NCBI RefSeq assembly: GCF_023016285.1
Contig: NZ_CP095413.1
Span: 3,427,001-3,491,000 of the forward strand
Direction of reading: 5' to 3'
DNA length: 64,000 nucleotides
Source: Muricauda sp. SCSIO 64092
GTDB taxonomy: Bacteria > Bacteroidota > Bacteroidia > Flavobacteriales > Flavobacteriaceae
Shown here piece by piece: positions 17,229-27,045 of the stretch (position 1 is the stretch's first letter; each line of letters opens with the position of its first letter). Under the pieces are notes generated by a model. The model was not told the DNA's origin. It worked only from the letters and a program-made list of their open reading frames with translations, and did not search any database. The position numbers and the translations under genes are program-made.

Positions 17229-17537
17229 TTTATACTCCTCCCTTACCGGACAAAAAATGTCCATAAGCTTACATGGGGTCAAGGCTTTTCCACCATGGGG
17301 TGAATTCGAGGGTATTACGACGACATCTCCAGGTCTGTAAATAGCGGTTTCCCCATCTACAGTAAATTCAAATTCACCTTCCACCACGTGCATTATTTGT
17401 TCGTGATGGTGGTGGTGCTCGGGAACTTCGGCACCCTTATCAACGGTCCAAAACGCCCAACTCATGGTATCTCCGTGCACCAGTTTCCCATGGTAACCGG
17501 GCATAATTTCTTTTGATTGTATTTCCGAAAGGTTCAT
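17226..17537 (-). CDS. Cupin domain protein
   Basis: A 103-residue single-domain cupin. Motif 1 (W-VDKGAEVPEHHHHHEQIMHVVEGEFEF) supplies the metal-binding histidines and glutamate. Motif 2 (YRPGDVVVIPSNSPHGGKAL) supplies the last histidine. Such small cupins bind a divalent metal and act as isomerases, dioxygenases or sensors; the substrate is unknown. Its stop codon lies within the heptamer array. The start at 17537 is a normal ATG. Confidence 0.93.
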   Translation of the reverse strand: MNLSEIQSKEIMPGYHGKLVHGDTMSWAFWTVDKGAEVPEHHHHHEQIMHVVEGEFEFTVDGETAIYRPGDVVVIPSNSPHGGKALTPCKLMDIFCPVREEYK

Positions 17538-17566
17538 GCAAACAAATTTTCACTAAAGGTAAAGCA

Positions 17567-19732
17567 TTACTCCCAGCTTATAATGGTGAATTCGCAACGC
17601 CTGTTCCATTCATGATCCTCTTCCGTACAGGCTTCTTCACTCCCACATTTTACAATAGGTTGTGATTCACCATATCCTTTTGCAATGATTCTTTGTTCTG
17701 CGATGCCATTCTCTACCAGAAAGTCTTTGACGGCATCCGCCCTTTTTGGCGATAGGTCTTTATTGTACTTACTGTTACCCCGTATGTCTGTATGTGAACC
17801 TATTTCCACAACCATTTTTGGGTATTTATCCATAGTGGCTAACACTATCTTAAGACGTTCTCTTGTTTCCCTTCTCAAATACCAAAGACTATAATCGAAA
17901 TGGATTTCTTCCGTCTTTATATAGGTAACATCTTTGTCTTTTACAATGACATCCTCTGTTTGAATGGCACTCTCAATTTTTTTTGCTCTTTCTTCTTTTT
18001 GTTTTGCTATCAATTTTTTCTTTTGCTCTTCCTCAAGTCGTTTTTGGAGCTTTGCCTTTTCAAGGGCCTCTTTCTCCAGGCGAAGTTTCTCTTCTTTTTC
18101 CCGTTTGAACCTGGCGATTTCTTCTTCTTTTTGCCTTTCTAATTCAAGTTGGTGTTGCCTTTCCTTCTCTTTCTTGGAAAGCAAACTCAAATCTCCATTT
18201 TTGATGGCAGCACGTTCTCTATCCGTGCGGATGGATTTGGAACCATTTTCATATCCCGTTTTTGTTCCAAGAACCTGATAAAGTGTTTCACATTCTACCG
18301 TGAATGTGTAGGAGCCATCTTTTTCCGTTATACTGTTCTTTACCAATTTATTTGCAGCATTGAAGAGTTCAACCCGCGCATTGGGGATGGGCTTTTGTGT
18401 TGTGATGTCCGTAACGATCCCTTTTATGTATTGCTTACAATTTTCGATGACCAACGGCTTGGTTTCCTCAAAAGAATAAATATCATCACTGCCTTGGCCC
18501 GTAGGGCGATTTGAAGTAAAATACCCAGTACTACCGTTCTTATTCATAAAGTATGAAAAATCATCATAACCGCTATTGAGGGGTAGGCCCAGATTGTCAG
18601 GGGTGTTGAATTTCCCTTTTTGGTACCTGGCAATAAAAATATCCAACGACCCAAATCCTGGATGACCATTTGAAGCGAAATAAAGGTTGTTACTGGAGTC
18701 CAAAAATGGAAACTGTTCCTTTTTATCTGTGTTGATGGTCCCACCGAGATTGATAGGGTTTCCGAAAGAACCATCTTTGTGTATAATTACGGAGTACAGA
18801 TCAAAAGAACCATGCCCGCCAGGCATGTCAGAGGCAAAATACAGCTTTGTACCATCCCTATTTAGGGCCGGGTGTTCACAAGAATAATCATCATTGTTGA
18901 AAGGTAAGGCGATAATATTTTCCCACTCACCATTCTTTAAGGTAGCCTTGTATATTTTGAGATTTGAAATCTTGTCTTTGTTTGCCCTTCGTTTTCCATT
19001 TGTAGTATTGTTTCTTGTGAAATAGAGCGTCTGTCCATCTTTTGAAAATGCAAAAGTGCCTTCGTGCATATTTGTGTTGATGTTCTTTGGGAAAGATGTG
19101 CTCAAACTGTCCGCATACTGCAATTCAGTTAGCTTATGGACATAAAGATCAAGGTAATTCTGATTGTTCCACTTAAATACTTTATTTATGGCCTGTGTTT
19201 TTTTTCTTGCAGCCGTATATACCAATAGTGAGTCTTTGACCATTGCGCCAAACTCTGATGTTTCGGTATTTAAGGGGAGGTTTTCAATATGGTACCGATT
19301 ACCTATGGCCTTTACGTTGTCAAGATATTGTTGCTCTGCATCAAGTTTTTTAAGGGTCAAAGAATCTTTGTTCTTTTCATAAAACCCATGCAATACTTCA
19401 TAGGCCTTGCCAAAATCCCCGCTTGCCTTAAGCGCTTGACTCCATTTAAAATAATGCGCTCCACTTACTTTTTCACTATGGTTCGAAATCAAATATGCGT
19501 ACCATCTTGCGGCCGCTTTCATATTAAAAGTATGGTAATAACTATCGGCCAAATTGTTGATTACAACATAGCCCCTGTCTTTTGGGATAAGAGCTTCATA
19601 AAGGGGTATGGCATCTGTATAATAAGCTTTTTCAAAATAGTCGTTGGCCCGCTCAATTGTAGTCTGTGACGTGGTAATCCGTACTGAGCTAAGAAGTATG
19701 ATGCTAAAAAATAGGAGTCTTTTCATGATCAT
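17567..19732 (-). CDS. OmpA family protein with TPR, PD40 repeats and peptidoglycan-binding domain
   Basis: A 721-residue exported protein. After the signal peptide come TPR-like helices (residues 25-150), then WD40-like PD40 beta-propeller repeats (GTLYFASDMPGGHGSFDLYSV, NLYFASNGHPGFGSLDIF, GYFTSNRPTGQGSDDIYSF). A carboxypeptidase-type regulatory domain follows (IKGIVTDITTQKPIPNARVELF), then a long charged coiled coil rich in K, E and R (about 510-590). The C-terminal OmpA domain has EIGSHTDIRG and LSPKRADAVKDFL for peptidoglycan binding. This architecture is found with PorP/SprF genes in type IX secretion clusters, where it probably anchors the complex to the wall. Its start follows the PorP stop directly (TAGATG). 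Confidence 0.95.
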   Translation of the reverse strand: MIMKRLLFFSIILLSSVRITTSQTTIERANDYFEKAYYTDAIPLYEALIPKDRGYVVINNLADSYYHTFNMKAAARWYAYLISNHSEKVSGAHYFKWSQALKASGDFGKAYEVLHGFYEKNKDSLTLKKLDAEQQYLDNVKAIGNRYHIENLPLNTETSEFGAMVKDSLLVYTAARKKTQAINKVFKWNNQNYLDLYVHKLTELQYADSLSTSFPKNINTNMHEGTFAFSKDGQTLYFTRNNTTNGKRRANKDKISNLKIYKATLKNGEWENIIALPFNNDDYSCEHPALNRDGTKLYFASDMPGGHGSFDLYSVIIHKDGSFGNPINLGGTINTDKKEQFPFLDSSNNLYFASNGHPGFGSLDIFIARYQKGKFNTPDNLGLPLNSGYDDFSYFMNKNGSTGYFTSNRPTGQGSDDIYSFEETKPLVIENCKQYIKGIVTDITTQKPIPNARVELFNAANKLVKNSITEKDGSYTFTVECETLYQVLGTKTGYENGSKSIRTDRERAAIKNGDLSLLSKKEKERQHQLELERQKEEEIARFKREKEEKLRLEKEALEKAKLQKRLEEEQKKKLIAKQKEERAKKIESAIQTEDVIVKDKDVTYIKTEEIHFDYSLWYLRRETRERLKIVLATMDKYPKMVVEIGSHTDIRGNSKYNKDLSPKRADAVKDFLVENGIAEQRIIAKGYGESQPIVKCGSEEACTEEDHEWNRRCEFTIISWE

Positions 19733-20671
19733 CTAATAAAACCTTGGAGATTTATCATACCCTTTCCCAAGCCTAAGCAGATCTAGGTCAAAAAGTGTGA
19801 AAATCTCATGTGAACCTGATTCAAAGGCCCCTAGATTTGATAACACATAATCATAGGCATAGCCAATACGTAAAAATGGAGTTACGGATATATTGAACAT
19901 GGCACTGACCGAATCTTCAAATCGATAAGAAATTCCACCTTCAAATGTATTGTTGAACAGTAGATTTAAGGAGGCGTCCAAGGTCAACGGGGCACCACTG
20001 ACCATTTTTGCCATAACCGATGGTTTTACCTTTAGGGTTGAATTGATTTGATAAACATAACCAGACGTCAGAAATATATGTGTGGACTCTCCTCCAACCC
20101 GATTGATTCCATTTCTGTTTTCGAGGTGTTTTGATGTGAGTAGATTAGGAGCCGAAACACCGACATAGAAGTTCTCCCTGAAATAAAAGGCGCCAATTCC
20201 AACATTGGGAAAAACGCTGTTCAAATTTTCATTGAATGCTGGATCGTCTTGAAATTCGGGCAGTCGAAAACCGTTAAAATTGGTATCAAAATTGGTGATG
20301 CCTCCTTTTATGCCGAGCGAGAGCTTATCCTTTTCACTTAGCCTTAGCACGTAGGCAAAGTCTGCATAAATGTTGTTTTCTTTTAAGGCCCCATCGCCAA
20401 TATCATCTGAAATAACCGATATGCCTGTTTCCACTTTTTCTCCTAGGGAAGTATGTGCAAAGAATGAAAATGTAGTGGGGGCGCCTATTGCGTTGAGCCA
20501 TTGTGAACGATAGAGCGCACCAAATCTGATCATACCGGGCGCATCAGTGGCATACGCAGGGTTCACCACACTCATGTTATACATATATTGTGTGTATTGG
20601 GGATCTTGCTGTCCGTGTAAGACATGAACCAAAAGAATGATTATAATGAGATGGCAACTATTGTTTTTCAC
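19733..20671 (-). CDS. PorP/SprF family type IX secretion membrane protein
   Basis: A 312-residue outer membrane beta-barrel protein with a signal peptide and the family opening QQDPQYTQYMYNMSVVNPAYA, followed by FGALYRSQW. PorP/SprF proteins help particular gliding or surface adhesins reach the cell surface through the type IX secretion system. Each usually serves the large protein encoded just upstream, here the 962-residue protein with a gliding-type C-terminal domain. The three genes 23583-17567 are closely spaced on one strand and form one operon. Confidence 0.95.
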   Translation of the reverse strand: MKNNSCHLIIIILLVHVLHGQQDPQYTQYMYNMSVVNPAYATDAPGMIRFGALYRSQWLNAIGAPTTFSFFAHTSLGEKVETGISVISDDIGDGALKENNIYADFAYVLRLSEKDKLSLGIKGGITNFDTNFNGFRLPEFQDDPAFNENLNSVFPNVGIGAFYFRENFYVGVSAPNLLTSKHLENRNGINRVGGESTHIFLTSGYVYQINSTLKVKPSVMAKMVSGAPLTLDASLNLLFNNTFEGGISYRFEDSVSAMFNISVTPFLRIGYAYDYVLSNLGAFESGSHEIFTLFDLDLLRLGKGYDKSPRFY

Positions 20672-20694
20672 GTTTTCTTTGGTATGGACAATGG

Positions 20695-23583
20695 TTAGTT
20701 GTTTAGGTAGAGGCGACCTTGTTTCGGTTCAAAACCTTCCTTATTGAATTCGATGATATAGAAATAGACACCGCTAGGTGCCAATGTAGATCCGTTTTTG
20801 CCACCCCAAGCTGGGTTACGGGCATCTCCCCTAAAGAGAGTGGTACCATATCGGTTTACTATTTCCAGGGTAAAGTCAGGGAAAATGACTTCGATATTTG
20901 GAATAAAAAATGTGTCATTTCTACCATCTCCGTTCGGTGAAAACCCATCGGGAACAAAAAAGTCGTACTCTTCAGGTACACAGTCGCTTAAAGTGACCGT
21001 AACAGCAATCCTTTCTAGGCTTCTACAATCAAATGTTGTATCATAGCCTTCTGCGTAATAGATTCTTTCTTCCAATACGGTTTCATCTGGTAGGGGGTCC
21101 GTTGAATCGATATCATCGTACCAAAAAACGTTATTATTGTTTTGATTTTCCAATTCCCTTAAGTTAAAAATGGTTGGGGTGTCCAATCCACAAGCCATAA
21201 AGGAATCACTTTGAAACGACGGGATATTTGGTGAAATAATGGATGGAACTATCTCCATTCTCGTGGTCCCGATACATAACGAGGGGTTTTTGGTAGCAGC
21301 AAAATAGCTCGTGTTGTCTATAAGTGGGGTGGTACCATCCAAAAGATTACCCGCCACAAGTGCATCAAACCAGACCACATTATGATTTTCCGGTACATTA
21401 AGTTCAATGTCATCCAAGGTTGGGTTCTCCGTGGAACAAAACCTAGGATTGGAGTCTGAAACGTTAGGTGGGGCCGGGTCTGAAATGAGTATAGTGATGG
21501 CAATACGGTCGGAGCCTTCGCAGTTGTTTTCTGGATCGGTGTTCGAAACATAATAGTCCTCACCATCGATAAGGGCAGTTGATAGGGGTAAAATATCCAT
21601 ATCACCGGCCGTGGCGTAAAACAATAACAGCCCATCTGCAGAAACTTCAATATCCGCTAAACTGGGAGAGACCATATTGAAATCACTTAGGCAGAATTCC
21701 TGGATTGGTTCTGCAGTAGGAAGTCCTGGAATTCCGCCTCGAGCGAAATTTTCAGTAAGTTCAAAATCAAAAACTGTTCTGCATGGTGTGGAGTCAGTTT
21801 GGGTGCTTAATACTCTCGCTGTATAATTGCCTTCGGGCAATGAGGCCACATCAATCTGATAATTTGCGGAACCTCCATTAAAGTTTATTGTATTTGTGGT
21901 AAGAACGGTATTTGTAGTTAACTCTGTGACATCATAGGTTATTGTGTATGTACCATCACTCAAAATAGGGGCATCTACCAAAACATCGATTACTGTAGCA
22001 TCGCAGCTATCGTCTATTTGCAGGTCAAGGTCAATGGCACTAGGTGTTGGGGTGACCACAAAGCTGCTTTCCAGGTTGCAACTTAGGGGTAGTGCATTTG
22101 TAATTGATACCACAATATTGTAGTCGCCACCTTCATCCAAATTCGCTGCCTCAATTTCAAAAGAGGCATTTCCATTGTTAAAAGTAATATTGGTAGGTCC
22201 AAAATTTGAGTTGGTCACAGAGGGACCGGTCAAAGTATAGTTCAAGTCAAAATCTCCATTGGCAGGACTGCTACTTGTATCCAAAATATTGGTCAAAGTA
22301 ACTGTTGTTGGAGTCCCTTGGCAACTATTGTTAGCACTGGCTTGTGCTTTAGAAACCAAAAAAGTGGTATTGGGAACAATTACCGTTGGGCAAACATCAC
22401 GTAAAGGTGTCACCCCAATTAAACGGGTTAAGGCCAACGTCACGTTGGTGTTAAGTGGGACCAGGTCAGGGTCAACCATAAAGTTTCCACCACCATTTGC
22501 AAGTACTGCACTTGCAATACCGGGATTGCCATTTATTAGGTATTCAATTTCGAAACTACCATCAAATAGTATCGTATCGTCGTAAGATAGATTGATGCTG
22601 TAATCTTCTCCAGAACAAAAATTAGCTGCGGTCATGGTGCCATCAAGCACAGGAAGAATATCAATATTTACGATTGCTGACATTTCCTCACAAACGGGAT
22701 GGCCGGGAAAAACGGTATATACGAAGGAATAAGTGCCATACCCAAAATTCGCGTTTATTTCCTCTAGGTCAATTACAGAATCATTTAGATCGCTTAATTG
22801 GTTTGTGCGACTTTCAGACCAGGTGCCATTGGGATCTTCACCTACCAATTGGTTGTTCAAATCAAAATTGGTAAATGCTGAAAAGTCGTCATTTGTGCAA
22901 ATCACAAAACTTGTGGCCAACCCTGGATTTGCTGCAGGATGCACTTCCAAAATAACCCTGGACTGCCTACTTGGGCATGAATCAACCATATCAACTGTAT
23001 ATGTGAATTCATAAATCCCTGGTCCCGCAGCCCGAGCGTCAAAAATATTGTCTTCAAGTTGACCGGTAAACGTTAAAGGATCTTCTTCCCATAACCCATT
23101 GAAATCTTGTACTTTTCCATCAATTTCACTTCCTAAAAAGCTGTGTAGGTTTACATTGGGGTCATCCCCACAGGCATTTGCACTTCCATCAATGTTGTTT
23201 TCACCGGGGTAACCGCCTAAACGAATGGTTACGGTTGCAGATTCGTTACATATAGGATTGGTATATGTAAATTGATGTTCTCCAAAATTATTGATTCGCC
23301 ATAGGTCAACAACTCCTGTAGATTGGTCCAACGCAAAAAAGTTGGCAGGGTCACTGGTCTGCCATGTTCCACCGTTAGATGGGGAGCCACCCAGCTTATC
23401 AAAAAGGGCATACGTTCTTGTGGATACATCATTGTCCTTCTCGCAAACGGTCACTGAGCTATCAGAACCGGCACATTGTGAATATAATCTGGAAATTGAA
23501 ATACAACAAAGCATCAATAGCGACAACGAACAACGCAGAATTTTCCCAATAGTGGAAAATGAACTTGAATGGAAATCTTGCAT
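20695..23583 (-). CDS. Large secreted protein with gliding motility-associated C-terminal (T9SS type B) domain
   Basis: A 962-residue exported protein with a signal peptide ending near LYSQ-CAG. The middle is a series of Ig/PKD-like beta domains rich in N, D, T and S with scattered cysteines; similar blocks recur (IEIEAANLDEGGDYNIVVSI and IDVASLPEGNYTARVLS). The last 90 residues are the T9SS type B sorting domain: FFVPDGFSPNGDGRNDTFFIP, LEIVNRYGTTLFRG, SGVYFYIIEF, GRLYLN. It is probably an adhesin exported with the help of the PorP/SprF and OmpA proteins encoded downstream. The length of the repeat region and its ligand cannot be judged. Confidence 0.93.
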   Translation of the reverse strand: MQDFHSSSFSTIGKILRCSLSLLMLCCISISRLYSQCAGSDSSVTVCEKDNDVSTRTYALFDKLGGSPSNGGTWQTSDPANFFALDQSTGVVDLWRINNFGEHQFTYTNPICNESATVTIRLGGYPGENNIDGSANACGDDPNVNLHSFLGSEIDGKVQDFNGLWEEDPLTFTGQLEDNIFDARAAGPGIYEFTYTVDMVDSCPSRQSRVILEVHPAANPGLATSFVICTNDDFSAFTNFDLNNQLVGEDPNGTWSESRTNQLSDLNDSVIDLEEINANFGYGTYSFVYTVFPGHPVCEEMSAIVNIDILPVLDGTMTAANFCSGEDYSINLSYDDTILFDGSFEIEYLINGNPGIASAVLANGGGNFMVDPDLVPLNTNVTLALTRLIGVTPLRDVCPTVIVPNTTFLVSKAQASANNSCQGTPTTVTLTNILDTSSSPANGDFDLNYTLTGPSVTNSNFGPTNITFNNGNASFEIEAANLDEGGDYNIVVSITNALPLSCNLESSFVVTPTPSAIDLDLQIDDSCDATVIDVLVDAPILSDGTYTITYDVTELTTNTVLTTNTINFNGGSANYQIDVASLPEGNYTARVLSTQTDSTPCRTVFDFELTENFARGGIPGLPTAEPIQEFCLSDFNMVSPSLADIEVSADGLLLFYATAGDMDILPLSTALIDGEDYYVSNTDPENNCEGSDRIAITILISDPAPPNVSDSNPRFCSTENPTLDDIELNVPENHNVVWFDALVAGNLLDGTTPLIDNTSYFAATKNPSLCIGTTRMEIVPSIISPNIPSFQSDSFMACGLDTPTIFNLRELENQNNNNVFWYDDIDSTDPLPDETVLEERIYYAEGYDTTFDCRSLERIAVTVTLSDCVPEEYDFFVPDGFSPNGDGRNDTFFIPNIEVIFPDFTLEIVNRYGTTLFRGDARNPAWGGKNGSTLAPSGVYFYIIEFNKEGFEPKQGRLYLNN

Positions 23584-23795
23584 TTATATAATCTTGGTCT
23601 TCAGGAGCGTTTTGATGAAAATATCAATGAAGATACTTGTAAGATTAATACAAATGAAAATAAAGTTGTAAATGATGGGAAAAGTAAAGTGATTCCTGTT
23701 AAACGTATTAAATAGTGCCTAATGCACAGTTAAAGTTCTACACTCGTTACGCTCCATTCATGGTTTAATCACCTAGTTAAACATTTTCCATTTTT

Positions 23796-23803
23796 TATCT
23801 TTG
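23796..23803 (+). promoter_or_regulatory. -7 box of mpl
   Basis: TATCTTTG matches TAnnTTTG exactly and lies 19 bases before the mpl start. No clear TTTG is seen at the -33 position. The rest of the gap back to 23584 shows no other structure. Confidence 0.45.
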
Positions 23804-23821
23804 GGCGGAAATTTTTACCGA

Positions 23822-25174
23822 ATGCATATTCATTTTATTGCCATTGGTGGCAGTGCCATGCACAATCTGGCTTTGGCCCTTGAACACAAAGGCTATCGGG
23901 TAACCGGTAGCGATGATGTTATTTTTGAACCTTCCAAAAGCCGATTGGATGAAAAAGGCCTGTTGCCCAGGGAATTCGGATGGTTTCCAGAGAAAATTAC
24001 AGCAGATTTGGATGCCGTAATTCTGGGAATGCATGCGAAACCCGATAATCCAGAATTGAATCGGGCACAGCAAATGGGGGTAAAGATATATTCCTATCCG
24101 GAGTTCCTTTATGAGCTGTCCAAGAATAAGACCAGGGTCGTTATTGGGGGAAGCCATGGCAAGACCACGATTACTTCAATGATCCTTCATGTGCTACATT
24201 ATAATGGCATTGAAGTGGACTATATGGTGGGTGCACAATTGGAGGGTTTTGAGCGAATGGTACATCTCACCGAAGAAAATGATTTTATCGTCCTGGAAGG
24301 GGACGAGTATTTAAGTTCACCGATTGACCGTAGGCCTAAATTCCATTTATATCACGCCAATATTGCACTCTTGAGTGGAATTGCCTGGGATCATATCAAT
24401 GTTTTTCCTACCTACGAGAATTATTTGGAACAGTTTCAGGTTTTTGTGGATGGTATTATAAAGGGAGGGAGCATCACTTATAATGCAGAGGACCCAGAAG
24501 TAAAAAAAGTAGTTGAAGCTTCGCAAAACACCATTCGCAAGTTACCTTATGAAACCCCGGAGTATGCAGTGGACAATGGAATTACCTTTTTGGAAACTGA
24601 AGATGGACCAATGCCTTTGGAGATCTTTGGGAGACACAACCTCAGTAATCTCATGGGGGCCAAATGGATTTGTCAGCAAATGGGGGTGGACGAGGCGGAT
24701 TTTTACGAGGCCATAGGAACCTTTAAAGGGGCTAGTAAGCGTATGGAGAAGATTGCCGAGGGACCAACATCCGTTGCCTTTAAGGATTTTGCACATGCAC
24801 CGAGCAAGGTAAAGGCTACTGCACAGGCGGTAAAGGAGCAGTTCCCTAACAAAAAACTATTGGCCTGTTTGGAGTTGCATACGTACAGCAGCCTAAATGC
24901 CGAATTCTTGAAGTATTACAAGGGGGCTTTGGACGCCGCAGATGATGCGGTGGTCTTTTATTCCCCCAAAGCCGTTGAAATCAAAAAATTGGATACCGTA
25001 TCCGAGCAACAGATTGCAGACGCTTTTCAGCGTGATGACCTGATTATATTTACCGAACCGCGATTGTTTCAGGAATTTTTGTTCGGTCAGGATTTTACAA
25101 ACACCGTTTTACTTCTTATGAGTTCCGGTAACTATGGAGGATTGGATTTTAATAAGGTCGCCGAACATTTTTAG
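23822..25174 (+). CDS. mpl: UDP-N-acetylmuramate:L-alanyl-gamma-D-glutamyl-meso-diaminopimelate ligase (Mpl)
   Basis: A 450-residue Mur ligase family protein. It starts MHIHFIAIGGSAMHNLALALEHKGYRVTGSDD, the nucleotide-sugar binding domain. The ATP-binding loop GGSHGKTTIT is at about residue 110. LEGDEYLSS, IAWDHINVFPTYENY and FKDFAHAPSKVKA are diagnostic of Mpl rather than MurC. The enzyme recycles cell-wall tripeptide by joining it to UDP-MurNAc. An in-frame TTG 21 bases earlier falls in the -7 box region and is rejected as a start. Confidence 0.95.
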   Translation: MHIHFIAIGGSAMHNLALALEHKGYRVTGSDDVIFEPSKSRLDEKGLLPREFGWFPEKITADLDAVILGMHAKPDNPELNRAQQMGVKIYSYPEFLYELSKNKTRVVIGGSHGKTTITSMILHVLHYNGIEVDYMVGAQLEGFERMVHLTEENDFIVLEGDEYLSSPIDRRPKFHLYHANIALLSGIAWDHINVFPTYENYLEQFQVFVDGIIKGGSITYNAEDPEVKKVVEASQNTIRKLPYETPEYAVDNGITFLETEDGPMPLEIFGRHNLSNLMGAKWICQQMGVDEADFYEAIGTFKGASKRMEKIAEGPTSVAFKDFAHAPSKVKATAQAVKEQFPNKKLLACLELHTYSSLNAEFLKYYKGALDAADDAVVFYSPKAVEIKKLDTVSEQQIADAFQRDDLIIFTEPRLFQEFLFGQDFTNTVLLLMSSGNYGGLDFNKVAEHF

Positions 25175-25236
25175 TTTGTATCCGGAATATTTGTCAGGGA
25201 ATTCTTTTTGGGAACGGCTTTTGAACTATATCAGCC

Positions 25237-25410
25237 ATGCGCATTAGTACGGCAATCAAACTTATGAAAATGGTCAGAAGCGTTGTCTCCATGGCCTTAA
25301 TGGCCATTATGATAGGTGTTTCCAATGTAATTATGGAGGAAGACCGCAGCGTTAATGATACCCGGGCAAGGATGGAACAACAGGTAATCGAAAATGATGA
25401 AGAAGGATAG
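25237..25410 (+). CDS. Possible small membrane protein (57 residues)
   Basis: An open frame between mpl and the converging DUF1569 gene encodes a basic N-terminus, one hydrophobic stretch (VVSMALMAIMIGVSNVIM) and an acidic tail (RMEQQVIENDEEG). No family is recognised. The layout of basic start, helix and acidic end is plausible for a real small membrane protein, but the frame is short and no ribosome binding site stands out. Confidence 0.35.
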   Translation: MRISTAIKLMKMVRSVVSMALMAIMIGVSNVIMEEDRSVNDTRARMEQQVIENDEEG

Positions 25411-25419
25411 TCCTTCAGA

Positions 25420-25869
25420 CTACACCCCAAACTGTCTAAAATGGTGGTCTAAGTGCTTATATTGCATTTGTCCCCATTGGTCATAGGTAAAATGCCCAAA
25501 AGCGGGATGGGGGTCCCTATCCTTTAGTGTTCTGGTTTCGTGGAAATCCGTTAATAAACGGGTTAAGGTCGATTTTTCCTTGTCAAAGTCCCTTTTGTCC
25601 TCTACTCGGAACTGTTTTGGTGTAGGCATGTTCTTTTTCCAAAGCTTGTCATCATACATTCCTTTTTTAAAGGATTTCATCAGTAATCCCATAAAAAAAT
25701 TGGGTTTGGGCAAGGTGGTCCTCCCCAATGCAATTTCCAACGGGAGTTGGCAATGGCGCATCATCTGTCCGGCATTCATTTTTCCCCAGGCGGGTTGGGT
25801 GTCCGCGGTAATTTTGCGCAATCTATCCAAAACCTCTTGGTGGGCATCTGTGTCAAAAAGGGATTTCAT
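25420..25869 (-). CDS. DUF1569 family protein
   Basis: A 149-residue protein starting MKSLFDTDAHQEVLDRLRKI (ATG at 25869; upstream codons to 25938 look unrelated). It has the DinB-like helical pattern with potential metal-binding histidines in MNAGQMMRHCQ, DPHPAFGHFT and HLDHHFRQFG. DUF1569 proteins are cytosolic, of unknown activity, and related in fold to DinB/YfiT-type metal-dependent enzymes. Transcribed alone. Confidence 0.85.
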   Translation of the reverse strand: MKSLFDTDAHQEVLDRLRKITADTQPAWGKMNAGQMMRHCQLPLEIALGRTTLPKPNFFMGLLMKSFKKGMYDDKLWKKNMPTPKQFRVEDKRDFDKEKSTLTRLLTDFHETRTLKDRDPHPAFGHFTYDQWGQMQYKHLDHHFRQFGV

Positions 25870-25986
25870 GGAATACGGTTTTTCTTGTCCCAAAGTACAA
25901 AGTTCCATGCCAAGTAACAAGTAGGCTTTTGAATACAAAAATCAGTACCCTTAACTCGGCAATGATGCCAAAACTAAGTGATGGTT

Positions 25987-27045
25987 TTACTTTTGCCCCT
26001 CCCTCAATAACTTGACCTCTTCTTTAAGCTTTTGAATCTCCTTCTGTTGCGCAATGGTATAGAGCATCAGTTCCTCAATCTTTTGGAGCAGTTTGGCATT
26101 CATTTCCCCAAGTTTGATACCGTTTTCTGCTACCTTTTGGGCACTAGGGATGTCCTGTAGATGTCCTTTTTCTTTTATATGGGTTTCTACATCTTCTAAA
26201 GTAGGCAACTCATAATCCTTATCAAACACGTAATCCGGCCAGCCCACTAGGTCCACTTTGACCTCTTTGGCATGGATGTCACCGTTGACCGCTAGTCTGG
26301 CATCGGGTGTGAGGGTGCCAATACCAACATTGCCATAATCACCGTCCAATACCATAATTGTTTTGTCATATGTACTTCCGGAATTCAACCATTTTTGAAA
26401 ACGTAATTGATTTGTTAGTTCGTAAAACTCAATGACCCCAGCATCTCCGTCATTGTCGGTTAAAACAAACTTTGGTCTTGTTGACTGGATTGAAAGCATC
26501 TGTTTTGGATCGGTTGTTCCAATCCCTACTCTTCCCCCTCTGGCAAACGTTACCACTTTACCAATGTTATAGTCATTAAAATAAACGGCATCCGTGTTTG
26601 GGTCATAATCGAAACCTCTGTCTTCCGAGAACCTTATTTTGTTGCCCATTGCCCATATCGTGCCCAATGAGCTCAAGGTTCCATTATTGGTAATGCTCCC
26701 GCCTATGCCAAAGGTTATTACCCTACCATTGTTAAAGTCATTAAAATACACAGCATCTTTGTTTGGGTCATAATCGAAACCTCTGTCTTCCGAAAATCTT
26801 ATTTTGTTGCCTATTGCCCATATTGTGCCCAACGAGCTCAAAGTACCGTTGTTGTAGATGTTTCCTCCAACACCAAAAGTTATTACCTTACCATTGTTAA
26901 AGTCATTAAAATACACGGCGTCCGTATTTGGGTCATAATCGAACCCCCTATCCTCAGAAAATCGAATTGAGTTTTCGGGTACTAAAAGTTGCGCATTTAA
27001 AAAGCTTAGGAAGCATAACGAAAAAGCTAGAATGATTGTTTTCAT
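25987..27045 (-). CDS. Secreted fibre-like protein with three 55-residue repeats and shared C-terminal module (paralogue 3)
   Basis: A 352-residue exported protein, last of three tandem paralogues. After the signal peptide come two full and one partial copy of a 55-residue unit (IRFSEDRGFDYDPN, DAVYFND, GTLSSLGTIWA), spaced exactly 165 bases apart in the DNA. Then come tail-fibre-like GRVGIGTTDP and GNVGIGTLTPDARLAVNG motifs. The last 110 residues are nearly the same as in the two other proteins: VKVDLVGWPDYVFDKDYELP, KGHLQDIPSAQ, then a heptad coiled coil KLLQKIEELMLYTI. No lipobox or T9SS sorting domain is seen, so how it is attached is unclear. The start overlaps the previous stop by four bases. 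Confidence 0.75.
   Translation of the reverse strand: MKTIILAFSLCFLSFLNAQLLVPENSIRFSEDRGFDYDPNTDAVYFNDFNNGKVITFGVGGNIYNNGTLSSLGTIWAIGNKIRFSEDRGFDYDPNKDAVYFNDFNNGRVITFGIGGSITNNGTLSSLGTIWAMGNKIRFSEDRGFDYDPNTDAVYFNDYNIGKVVTFARGGRVGIGTTDPKQMLSIQSTRPKFVLTDNDGDAGVIEFYELTNQLRFQKWLNSGSTYDKTIMVLDGDYGNVGIGTLTPDARLAVNGDIHAKEVKVDLVGWPDYVFDKDYELPTLEDVETHIKEKGHLQDIPSAQKVAENGIKLGEMNAKLLQKIEELMLYTIAQQKEIQKLKEEVKLLREGQK

Noticed and set aside
18811..18827. CATGCC...GGCATG palindrome
   Set aside because: It lies within the OmpA-family gene and encodes a conserved PGGHGS loop, so codon use explains it.
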